From Candidatus Angelobacter sp. (GTDB lineage: Bacteria; Acidobacteriota; Terriglobia; Terriglobales; Acidobacteriaceae): 39,131 bases of DNA. The position numbers and the translations under genes are program-made. Location of the stretch: contig JAOAPH010000171.1 in the NCBI GenBank assembly GCA_025462835.1, positions 1 to 39,131 of the forward strand, in the 5' to 3' direction. A model generated the notes under the pieces. That model saw only the letters and a program-made list of their open reading frames with translations, did no database searches and was not told the DNA's origin. Of the stretch, positions 17,435-25,100 are shown in pieces. How positions within the stretch are numbered: the first letter of the stretch is position 1; each line of letters starts with the position of its first letter.

Positions 17435-18118
17435 ATGAGGATGGCTGTGAAAGTTCTCCCTTCATCGAGAGCCTCAAAGGAGCGGTTTAGAAAAAATGGC
17501 TATCTCGTAGTAGATAAAGTGATTCCGAGTGGCCTCCGGGATTCATGGAAGCTGACTGCCTTGAGAATTGCACAAGACACCGGACGCAGTATTCGCAAAG
17601 AGGTGGGGAATGAAATCCTGCGATATCGGGTGGTGACCGGAGAGACGATCAGGGACTGTTGGCCCGAGCTGTACGATTTTTATAGCGCGCGCGAGTTGCG
17701 GTCCTGGATCTCAGAAGTGACAGGAACAGAGGGAATCACTCTGTCATCACACCTTCAATCTGCCATCAACATAAACGTCCTCAATGAGCCGGGGGAAGTT
17801 TACCGGTGGCACTTCGATGCAGAGCCCTACACCGCGCTTCTGTATCTCTCGGATAGTGAGCCGGCAGATGGGGGCTGTCTGGAGTTTTATCCCAATGCAA
17901 ATCTAGAAAGCTCACAGATGCCAACTGCTCAAGAGAGAATCAAATTTCGTCCTCGATGCGGAAGCTTGGTGCTGATGGATGGGACGCGTTGTTACCACCG
18001 AGTGTCGCCGATCCTGCGGCGCCATGAGCGAGTGAGTATTCCGATGGTCTTTCCAGCACAGGCCAGCCAGGCAAGACCCGAGAACCTCGATTCCTACCTC
18101 TACGATCAGGCGGCCTAG
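17435..18118 (+). CDS. 2-oxoglutarate-Fe(II) dioxygenase-like protein
   Basis: ATG 17435 gives 227 aa; the frame extends upstream to 17291 but that part overlaps the DinB start and looks non-coding. The double-stranded beta-helix motif is visible: WHFDAEPYTALLYLSD (H-x-D), a GG-C-L-E-F-Y-P strand, and the distal His and Arg in CYHRVSPI...HERVSIPMVF. This is the 2OG-Fe(II) oxygenase facial triad plus 2OG-binding Arg, prolyl-hydroxylase-like. The N-terminus 'RFRKNGYLVVDKVIP' is the usual entry helix-strand. Substrate unknown. No clear ribosome binding site. Confidence 0.8.
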   Translation: MRMAVKVLPSSRASKERFRKNGYLVVDKVIPSGLRDSWKLTALRIAQDTGRSIRKEVGNEILRYRVVTGETIRDCWPELYDFYSARELRSWISEVTGTEGITLSSHLQSAININVLNEPGEVYRWHFDAEPYTALLYLSDSEPADGGCLEFYPNANLESSQMPTAQERIKFRPRCGSLVLMDGTRCYHRVSPILRRHERVSIPMVFPAQASQARPENLDSYLYDQAA

Positions 18119-18166
18119 TAAGCAAAGTTCGTTAATTGCTGCTCTGCAATTTTTTTGCTGATTCGC

Positions 18167-18197
18167 TTGACACGTGACCATATAGTCACGTTACAAT
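18167..18197 (+). promoter_or_regulatory. Promoter with embedded palindrome, likely ArsR operator
   Basis: TTGACA (18167-18172) and TACAAT (18192-18197) resemble -35 and -10 boxes with 19-bp spacing. Between them lies a perfect inverted repeat acgtgac-N6-gtcacgt (18172-18191). An operator between the two boxes fits repression by the ArsR-type regulator encoded second in the unit. AAGGAG at 18225-18230 precedes the first gene by 7 bp. Confidence 0.72.
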
Positions 18198-18237
18198 TCA
18201 TTCACGTAATTGTAGAAACACTCAAAGGAGACCAAGT

Positions 18238-18666
18238 ATGAAATTGGATGACCTCACACTAGATGTCGAACAGAGCATTGAAATCAAGGCATCGCCAGAG
18301 AAGGTTTTTTCCACGATGCTGCACAACCTGGGCAAGGGCAACACCCGGCCCGACGGAGCATCCCTGGGACTCGACCTGGAAGCCAAGCCCGGCGGGCGGT
18401 GGTATCGCGACCTCGGTAATGGCGTTGGACACCTCTGGGGATTCGTTCAAGTGATCAAGCCGCCGGTGCTGCTGGAATTGAGCGGGCCGATGTTCATGTC
18501 ATACCCGGCACTGAACCATCTGGAAGCGAAAGTCGAGAAGACCGCAGGTGGTTCCAAAGTCACGTACCGGCATCGCGCGATTGGCATGATCGATCCTGAG
18601 CACCGCAAGGGCGTCACCAAGGGCTGGAACCACATGCTGGAGCAGCTCAAGAAGGCGTGCGAGTAG
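18238..18666 (+). CDS. SRPBCC (START/Bet v1-like, AHSA1-type) protein
   Basis: The 142-aa protein shows the SRPBCC pattern: 'VEQSIEIKASPEKVFSTMLH' at the N-terminus, GGRWYRDLG, 'HLWGFVQVIKPPVLLEL' and a C-terminal helix KGWNHMLEQLKKACE. The fold encloses a hydrophobic cavity; ligand or reaction unknown. It is the first gene of a pair with arsR, 4 bp apart. The usual order in this family pair is regulator first, so this one is reversed. Strong SD and the palindromic promoter upstream. Confidence 0.87.
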   Translation: MKLDDLTLDVEQSIEIKASPEKVFSTMLHNLGKGNTRPDGASLGLDLEAKPGGRWYRDLGNGVGHLWGFVQVIKPPVLLELSGPMFMSYPALNHLEAKVEKTAGGSKVTYRHRAIGMIDPEHRKGVTKGWNHMLEQLKKACE

Positions 18667-18670
18667 CGAC

Positions 18671-19060
18671 GTGCCCGCACCTGTCAACAATTCGGACAAG
18701 CTGGATCCGGTTTGGAAGGCGCTCTCCGATCCCACCCGCCGCGCAATGCTCGACATATTGCGCGATGGCCCCCGCACGACCACCGAGGTAGTTGACGCAT
18801 TTCCGCGATTGAGCCGCTTCGGAGTGATGAAACATCTCGAGGTGCTGCGCAAGGCCGGGTTGGTGCAAACGCGCGAGTCCGGGCGGCAACGCGTGAATTC
18901 GCTGAACGCGGTGCCCATCCGGCAGATCTACGAGCGATGGGTGGGGCCGTTTCAGGAGTTGTGGACTGGCCATTTGCTCGGCTTGAAAGAAGCGATCGAA
19001 GAAGAAAACTCCGGCGGGACGCGCAAGAGTTCGCGCCGGTCAAAGACAAAGAAGGAGTAG
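18671..19060 (+). CDS. ArsR-family winged-helix repressor
   Basis: GTG start at 18671, 129 aa. Winged helix-turn-helix signature: 'LDPVWKALSDPTRRAMLDIL', 'RTTTEVVDAFPRLSRFGVMKHLEVLRKAGLV', 'RQRVNSLNAVPIRQIYERW'. No metal-binding Cys pair is present, which fits the non-metal ArsR subgroup that pairs with SRPBCC proteins. The C-terminal tail (SGGTRKSSRRSKTKKE) is basic. It probably represses its own unit through the palindrome at 18172-18191. Confidence 0.9.
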   Translation: MPAPVNNSDKLDPVWKALSDPTRRAMLDILRDGPRTTTEVVDAFPRLSRFGVMKHLEVLRKAGLVQTRESGRQRVNSLNAVPIRQIYERWVGPFQELWTGHLLGLKEAIEEENSGGTRKSSRRSKTKKE

Positions 19061-19064
19061 TACC

Positions 19065-19235
19065 GTGTGTCCCTTTTGTTTTTCAACCATGGCGATGGTC
19101 GTTGTCGGCGCCGTATCTAGCGGCGGCGTAGCGGCGATCGTCTTCAAGAAGGTTCGCGTCCATGACAACGCGAAAATATTAACCAACAAACCTGAAGGAG
19201 AAGAAAATGCAACCGAAAATCGTCTCGCCCAGTAA
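19065..19235 (+). CDS. Small membrane protein, 56 aa, with CPFC motif
   Basis: GTG at 19065 follows GAAGGAG (which overlaps the arsR stop) at 7-bp spacing. The product begins CPFCFSTMAMVVVGAVSSGG and has one hydrophobic helix to about residue 27, then a polar tail ending NRLAQ. An N-terminal C-P-x-C next to a helix suggests a metal- or redox-active membrane peptide. It overlaps the DUF899 relic in another frame. The same C-P-x-C theme recurs in the membrane protein at 20183-20488. Function unknown. Confidence 0.6.
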   Translation: MCPFCFSTMAMVVVGAVSSGGVAAIVFKKVRVHDNAKILTNKPEGEENATENRLAQ

Positions 19236-19359
19236 ATGGGTGAAAGCGCGCAAGCAATTTTTAGCCAAAGAAAAGGAATTCACTCGGCTCCGCGACGAGC
19301 TGAGCACCGCCGCGGAACGAACGATAAAGAAATCAAGCGAAGGGAGAGAAGAGCGATGA
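19207..19359 (+). pseudogene. Relic: N-terminal stub of a DUF899-family gene
   Basis: The 50-aa frame starts MQPKIVSPSKWVKARKQFLA and continues KEKEFTRLRDELS, which matches the N-terminus of the intact DUF899 protein that follows (ATRKEWLAGRIELLKEEKELTRRSDELA). After about residue 33 it turns into unrelated sequence and ends in TGA that overlaps the next ATG (ATGA). A good SD (gaaggag) precedes it. I read it as the remnant of a first DUF899 copy whose body was deleted. It may still be translated and coupled to the next gene. Confidence 0.6.
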
Positions 19360-20186
19360 CGAAGCACATAACCGCAACACGTAAAGAGTGGCTCGCAGGG
19401 CGGATTGAGCTGCTCAAGGAGGAGAAGGAGCTAACGCGGCGTAGCGACGAGCTGGCGCGGCGACGTCAGGAGCTGCCATGGGTCCGGGTTGACAAGGAGT
19501 ATCGATTCGAAACCGACAAGGGGAGCGCCTCGCTGGCGGACCTCTTCCGAGGGCGCTCGCAGCTCCTGGTCTACCACTTCATGTTCGGGCCCGATTACAA
19601 GGCTGGGTGCCCGTCCTGCTCGTCGATCGCGGACGGTTTCAACGGCATCGCCGTCCATCTCGAGAACCACGACGTCGCGCTTTCAGTGGTGTCGCGGGCG
19701 CCTCTTCCGAAGCTTCAGGAGTACAAGCGGCGGATGGGGTGGAGCTTCCCCTGGGCTTCCTCGCTCGGCGGAGACTTCAACTTCGACTTCAACACCTCGC
19801 TCACCGAGCAGCAACAGCACGAGGGGACCGTCGAATACAACTATCGGCGTGAGGCGGCGTGGACGCTACGCGGGATCGGCGACTCACTGACGAAAGGCGG
19901 CGAGGGGCCTGTCGCCGAGATCGCGGCCATGACCGGAACCGACGTGGCCACGTACACGCGCGAGAGGCCGGGCATGAGCGCGTTCGTGCTCGAGGACGGC
20001 GTCGTCTACCACACCTATTCCACCTATGCGCGTGGACTGGACGCCCTCTGGGGCATGTACCAGTGGCTCGACCGCGCGCCCAAGGGGCGCAACGAGACAG
20101 GTGTCTGGTGGCGTCGCCGCGACGAATACGAGCCGCTTCCTCAAAACGCCGGCTCGTGTTGCCACGCGGCGGAGGCGCACGCGTGA
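19356..20186 (+). CDS. DUF899-family thioredoxin-fold protein
   Basis: Start ATG 19356, 276 aa. The family pattern is complete: helical N-terminus ending R-x-E-L-P-W-V-R-V-D-K-E-Y-x-F, 'GSASLADLFRGRSQLLVYHFMFGPDYKAGCPSCSS' with the C-P-S-C redox-like motif, 'DVALSVVSRAPLPKLQ' and 'SAFVLEDGVVYHTYSTYARGLD'. It looks like a peroxiredoxin/thioredoxin-fold protein, but the activity is not established. The G+C content rises clearly above the neighbours, with many CG-rich third positions, suggesting recent acquisition. ATGA-type overlap with the relic before it and GTGA overlap with the next gene. Confidence 0.85.
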   Translation: MTKHITATRKEWLAGRIELLKEEKELTRRSDELARRRQELPWVRVDKEYRFETDKGSASLADLFRGRSQLLVYHFMFGPDYKAGCPSCSSIADGFNGIAVHLENHDVALSVVSRAPLPKLQEYKRRMGWSFPWASSLGGDFNFDFNTSLTEQQQHEGTVEYNYRREAAWTLRGIGDSLTKGGEGPVAEIAAMTGTDVATYTRERPGMSAFVLEDGVVYHTYSTYARGLDALWGMYQWLDRAPKGRNETGVWWRRRDEYEPLPQNAGSCCHAAEAHA

Positions 20187-20488
20187 ACGCCCGCCGCTGC
20201 TGCCAGATCAAGACGCGAGCCGGCGACAACGCTCGTCGGCCCGCGTCGCGGTTGCGCCGTAGCGGGGAGATCGCTGGTTGGATCATTCCGAGCGTTATGC
20301 TGGCACTGCTTCCCAAGTGTCCCGTGTGCGTGGCAGCGTATGTGGCCCTCGCGACCGGCATCGGGATCTCTTTGCCGACCGCCACTTACCTGCGGGCGAT
20401 GCTTGTGGCATTGTGCGTGGCGTCATTGGTTTTCATTATTGCAAGACGACTGCGGAGTTTAATGGCGCGGGGAGTCAGCCAGCAGTGA
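20183..20488 (+). CDS. Small membrane protein with KCPVC motif
   Basis: GTG at 20183 overlaps the DUF899 stop (GTGA), giving 101 aa. A polar basic N-terminus precedes two hydrophobic segments: GWIIPSVMLALLPKCPVCVA with C-P-V-C in the membrane entry, and AMLVALCVASLVFIIA. Similar 'LLPKCPxCxAAY' proteins are known to me as short uncharacterised membrane proteins, some near metal or mercury genes. Translational coupling to DUF899 suggests a joint redox or metal role (inference). Confidence 0.7.
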   Translation: MNARRCCQIKTRAGDNARRPASRLRRSGEIAGWIIPSVMLALLPKCPVCVAAYVALATGIGISLPTATYLRAMLVALCVASLVFIIARRLRSLMARGVSQQ

Positions 20489-20528
20489 TCATTCGTGTCA
20501 GCATGACAACGCTGACAAAAGGTGATTA

Positions 20529-20619
20529 ATGACGAAGCTCAAGCTCAACATCACGATGTCGCCCGACGGCTATGTCGCCGGGCCGAATCAGAACGTCGAG
20601 CATCCACTCGGCGAAGCCG
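20529..20619 (+). pseudogene. Relic: 5' end of a DHFR/RibD-like gene
   Basis: The frame MTKLKLNITMSPDGYVAGPN, then QNVEHPLGE, is the typical N-terminus of RibD C-terminal/DHFR-like proteins. Homology stops after about 29 codons and the rest of the gene is missing. The join to the following ArsR-like 3' end lies near 20612-20620. Confidence 0.75.
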
Positions 20620-20742
20620 ATGCAGGAGGCGCAGGCGTGGATCGACCAGTATCGGGAATTTTGGGAGGGGAATCTGGATCAGTTCGAAAAATATTTGGAC
20701 AAACTACAAACAAAGGAAACCAAACATGATGACGATAAATAA
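20620..20742 (+). pseudogene. Relic: 3' end of an ArsR-family regulator gene
   Basis: The frame M-QEAQAWIDQYREFWEGN-LDQFEKYLDKLQ and a short tail to TAA (20740-20742) matches the C-terminal helix of ArsR-family regulators that pair with SRPBCC genes ('...W[IL]xxYRxFWExxxDxLxxYLxxLQ'). The DNA-binding part is missing. Its stop overlaps the start of the next SRPBCC gene, as expected for an arsR-SRPBCC operon, so this scar shows what was lost. Confidence 0.7.
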
Positions 20743-21226
20743 TGAAGTGCAGAAGCCGGATGATGCGACGTTAATCATAAAGCGGATGCTGAATGCGCCG
20801 CCGGAGCGGGCGTTCCGGGCGTGGACATCGGCGGAGCATATTCAGCAATGGATGCGGCCGGAACCGGGGATGGTGATTCCGTTGGCGAGCATGGATTTGC
20901 GGGTGGGCGGGAAGTATCGCATTCAGATGAAGAAGTCGGACGGGGAGTTTTGCACGGCCGTGGGGGAGTTCCGCGAGGTGAAGGCGCCGGAACGGTTGGT
21001 TTATACCTGGGCTATGGAGAAGGATGGAAGCGGGGCGGAGTTTGGCGAAGTGGAGGGTAAGCCGTCGCTGATCACGGTGGAGTTTCTCAAGCGGGGCGAG
21101 CGGACGGAGTTCGTGCTGACGCATAGCCGGTTTGCATCGGTGGAGAGCCGGGATAACCACGCGCGGGGTTGGGGCAGTGCGGTGGAAAGTTTGGCGAAGT
21201 TTGTGGAGGGGCGAAATAATTTATGA
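20726..21226 (+). CDS. SRPBCC (AHSA1-type) protein, second copy
   Basis: ATG 20726 (MMTINNEVQKPDDATLIIKR, 166 aa) follows AAAGG. Pattern: 'RMLNAPPERAFRAWTSAEHIQQWM', 'DLRVGGKYRIQMKKSDG', 'ERLVYTWAME' and a C-terminal helix 'HARGWGSAVESLAKFVEG'. It is a different subfamily from the protein at 18238. An AHSA1-like ligand-binding fold; reaction unknown. Its regulator partner has been reduced to a 3' stub, so it may be constitutive or read through from upstream. The stop overlaps the next start (ATGA). Confidence 0.87.
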   Translation: MMTINNEVQKPDDATLIIKRMLNAPPERAFRAWTSAEHIQQWMRPEPGMVIPLASMDLRVGGKYRIQMKKSDGEFCTAVGEFREVKAPERLVYTWAMEKDGSGAEFGEVEGKPSLITVEFLKRGERTEFVLTHSRFASVESRDNHARGWGSAVESLAKFVEGRNNL

Positions 21227-21675
21227 CCACCATAACCACACCCTTCTCCGGCGGATGCGCTTGCGGCGCGATTCGCTACGAATCCACCGCCGAACCGCTA
21301 ATGATGCTTCATTGTCACTGTCGGGATTGCCAGCAATCCAGCGGAGGTCCGTTTTCATCTTTCGTGATCGTGCCGACGGAAGCTTTCAAGCTCTTGCAAG
21401 GCTCACTACGCTTCCATGCCTCGCCCAGTGAGATGGGTGGCCAGACCCGTCGGGGCTTTTGCCCTGAATGCGGCTCGCCGATTCAGGGACAGCCCGACTC
21501 GATCCCGCACATTATCGCGATCAGAACTGCGAGCTTGGATGATTCGAGCTGGTTCAAGCCGCAAATAGATGTGTGGACATCAGACGCGCACCCGTGGGAC
21601 CAGATGAATCCCGCATTGCCAAAGTTTAAAAAGTATCCTCCGTCTGGAGATCCAGCAGACCCGGCCGCGCCTTAA
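21223..21675 (+). CDS. GFA (glutathione-dependent formaldehyde-activating)/CENP-V family protein
   Basis: The 150-aa protein has the GFA zinc ligands: GGCACGAIRY (C-x-C), CHCRDCQ (C-x-C-x-x-C) and FCPECGSPI (C-x-x-C). The named activity belongs to one member; most homologues are uncharacterised and this one should be called by fold only. It is coupled by ATGA to the SRPBCC gene. The C-terminal tail YPPSGDPADPAAP is short and its end is 15-20 bp from the AbiEi relic on the other strand. Confidence 0.9.
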   Translation: MTTITTPFSGGCACGAIRYESTAEPLMMLHCHCRDCQQSSGGPFSSFVIVPTEAFKLLQGSLRFHASPSEMGGQTRRGFCPECGSPIQGQPDSIPHIIAIRTASLDDSSWFKPQIDVWTSDAHPWDQMNPALPKFKKYPPSGDPADPAAP

Positions 21676-21691
21676 CAGAATAACAATGTGG

Positions 21692-21909
21692 CCTGCGCGG
21701 CCAGAGGGTGTAAATGACCAGTTGCTCTTCGTCCGACTGAGGGAAGCGCGCCAGTCGGTAGATACCCGGCTCAACGCGCACCCAATTTCCTGATTTCGTG
21801 TGATGCGCCTGGCTACCAAGCTGGTCGCCTGCTTGGCGGTAAATTGGCCCTGCTGCCCTTCGGTAATCTCGAAGAGCGCATCGGAAACGGTTTTGGCACG
21901 GCCACGCAT
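21692..21909 (-). pseudogene. Frameshifted, truncated AbiEi-type antitoxin gene
   Basis: From ATG 21909 the minus strand reads RGRAKTVSDALFEITEGQQG then QFTAKQA, the usual N-terminus of AbiEi-family type IV antitoxins. About 21820 the frame must shift to continue with GSQAHHTKSGNWVRVEPGIY and RLARFPQSDEEQLVIYTLW, again the family pattern. After about 21700 homology ends and the body of the gene (about 150 residues) is missing. No AbiEii toxin gene is present. It is a decayed toxin-antitoxin remnant. Confidence 0.7.
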
Positions 21910-22122
21910 TGCACGAATATACAAGCAATTAGCGCGCAGGAATCATCATCCAATCAGGTGAACACCCACCATTCCATGAGGAGCGCTTCCAGAGGATACT
22001 GACTGGCCAAATGCGCGCCGTGCCGCTCAAGGAGGAGACGGTCAAAAACGTCACTTGAGTCAGGGTTCTCCTCTCGATGAAAACCGGGCCGGGAACCTGC
22101 ACAAACCGCGCTGGTTTAATCC

Positions 22123-25100
22123 ATGCCGCTGGGAAAGCGCCAACGAAAAATACTCAAGGCCGTGGGCCTGGTCGTGGCGGGATTGCTCCTGCTCTGGTTG
22201 TCGCTGCCGCTTTGGTTTCCCTGGGTGTTGCCTCCGCTGGCGGAGCATGCGGGAGTGCATTATGCGCGTTACCAGCGGGAAGGTTACAGGCGCTTTTCGC
22301 TTTACGAACTCACCTATACGAACCAGTCCGTGAAGTTCAGTGCCCAGCAAGTCGGGGCCTTGGTGCCCACAGTCTGGCTCGCGCGCCTGGCTATGGGAGC
22401 AGGGAAAGCAGAGCAACCCTATCTGCGCATCAACGACTGGCATCTGGAATCGCTGCCCGCCACCACAACGAACGGCTCGATTTACCTGGCCATCCGAAAA
22501 TGGGAAGCGGAACTCCAACGCCTCCAACGCCTGGTTCCTTTCGCAGTGCTTTCCAACGGCACGATCCGGGTTCAAAACACACCGGTCGATATTCCGGACT
22601 TGATTTGGTCGAGGGGAAGTTTGTGGGGCAAAATCGAAGTTCCAAAACTAAAGACAGGCCTGAGCGCGAGCTGGAGCAATGCTCCGCCCTATGAATTGCG
22701 AATCCAATCCGATTCGCTGCACCTGCAATCCAGCATCCGGTTTTCGACGAACCTTGCCGGCTTGACCCTTCAAGGCACCAGCCTGTGGTGGAGCAACCGC
22801 ATAGATCTGCAGGCGCAATTTGGGCGCACGGACATACTGCCCGAGCAAGCCAGTTTGCAGGCGCGGAATTTCAAGTTCGCCGCCCGGATACTACGACTGC
22901 CTGGCTACGAGAACATCAGCGGCTCCCTGGCCGCACGATGGGAACGCGGGCACTTTGTCCTGGACCTTGATACGCGGGCGTGTCCACAGGCGGCACAAAC
23001 CAATCTGCCGCCGGTCAACCTCGAACTGCACGCGCGGGGAGACACCAACAGTGCGGTGATCGAAACCGCCGCCCTCGCCTTGCCGTGGCTGCGGGCGGAA
23101 CTCTCCGAGGAATTGGCGATCCACTTCACGGGACAACTGCTGCGTGAACCAGTCAAACTGGAGCTGGCTGCGGATTTGAGCCGACAGCCCTGGTTTCGGT
23201 TGGAAGGAAATCTGTACGGTGGAACGGAATTCATCCCGTCTGGCGGCAGGTTTCCCACCGCGCGGTTTCACCTTTCCGGCTTGAGCATCGGAACCACGAA
23301 ACTCAAGGCCAAGTCTGCCGGCATTGAAGGCGGCCTGGACTGGCCTTGGCTGCAGATTTCCGAAGCCCACGCGGTTTTCGAAGACGGCTCAACGGCGTCG
23401 GTTAGCGCGAACCTTGAAATGCAGCAACAGCTCGTGGAGGCCGGCCGTTTCGCGTTCAGCGGTCCGTTGGTACGCCGCTGGCTACCGCGCGGCTATACGT
23501 ATCAAAGCCTGGTGGTTGCAGGACAGTTCCAGGGCCCGCTCAAAGAACCAAGTCACAGCGGGCACCTGGACTTGAGCAACTTCGCGGGTCCCGATTTGCG
23601 CCCCCTCGGCCTCGCTTTCGATTGGCAGGGCAAGCTGGGGAATTTAAGCCGGTTGGCGGCTGACCTTTCCGCCGGTAGCTCATCGCTTCAGGTTCGCGGC
23701 GCGCTGGACCTTGAAAAGGCCGGCGGCGAGTTGCGACTGAACGCGCTCACCTTGCGCAAAAGTGGCACCTCGTTGCTGGCGTTGGAGAGGCCAACCCGGT
23801 TTTTCTTCCATCACCCCGACACATTCAGCCCCTGGCACGCTCAAGTTGATTCCTTGCATTGGACCGGGTCTGCGGGTGACATTCAGGCGCAAGCCGCCGT
23901 GGATTGGCCACACTCAGGGAGCATCAAGGCCTCGATACACGCCTTTCGCTCCGAGCTGTTCGAGGATTTTTTGAAACCAAGGGCCGGGCCTTTTGAGCTT
24001 CGCGCGCTGGCTTTGTCCGCAGCCTGGACCAACGGCCCCGTCAACTTCGGGCTGGAGCTTTCGGCGGCCGGCGGGACGAACATTCCTTTTGCCGCGGAGT
24101 TGAAACTGACCGGTGATGCAAAAGGTGTATCCCTTCAAAGACTCGATCTCTCCAGCGCATCCTCCCCCATCATCATGGCGAAAGGTTTTCTTCCCCTGAC
24201 GTTTAATCCCGCAGCTCCGTCTAGCCTGGTCCATATTGATCCCGATGTGCCGCTGCATCTGGAGGCCACCGCCGGGCCGCAAGATTTTCTCTGGGACAAA
24301 GTCACCACCTGGACGGGGGTCCGTTTGCGCGGACCCGATCTGAACCTCAACCTTTCCGGAACCGCAAATGCCCCGCGAGGCGAGGTTCAATTGCAGGTCC
24401 GGCAAATCCAGCTTGCCAAGTCCAAGCAGCCGATGCCGAAGCTGGATAACCTGCAGCTGGATCTGGAGCTCAATCGCCAAGAGGCGCACATTGCCGGCTT
24501 CCAATTGTTCGTCCAAGGCCAACCCGTAACGTTGACCGGTACCGTGCCATTGGGAGAGATTTTTTGGGAGGAACTGGCGAAGAAAAGGATCCCCGACTTG
24601 AAAAAAGCCACCGCCCAGTTACGGATGGACCATGCGAAGATTGCTGCCTTCGCCGGACTGTATCCGGCTTTCCTGAGCCCGCAAGGGGAACTCGATGTGG
24701 ATCTCTCGCTGCTTCCTGGTTTCAAACTGGAGGGTCAACTGACTGTCCAAAACGCCAGGACGCGTCCACTGCCAAGTCTGGGACCGGTCCAAGGCATTTC
24801 GGTCAGGATGAAGTTTCACGAGAACACGTTGCTGCTGCAGAGCGCGACCGCAGACATCGGCGGCGCCACAGTACGGATGGCGGGTCAGGCCGATTTGCGC
24901 GGAACCAACTGGCTGAAAGACAGGTTGCCACCATTTTCGCTTACATTGCGCGGCACCAACGTTCCACTGACGCGGCAGCCCGAGGCCATCATCCGGGGCG
25001 ACCTGAACCTGGCTGCCGTCAAGACTCATGGCGCACCCCCATCTATCACCGGCACAGTGAGCTTGCACGACAGTTTCTTCCTGGGCGACTTGAAGGCGTC

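Noticed and set aside
19801-20385. Arg-rich minus-strand frame of 194 codons
   Set aside because: It is the complement of the G+C-rich DUF899 gene; composition is a by-product of third-position GC.
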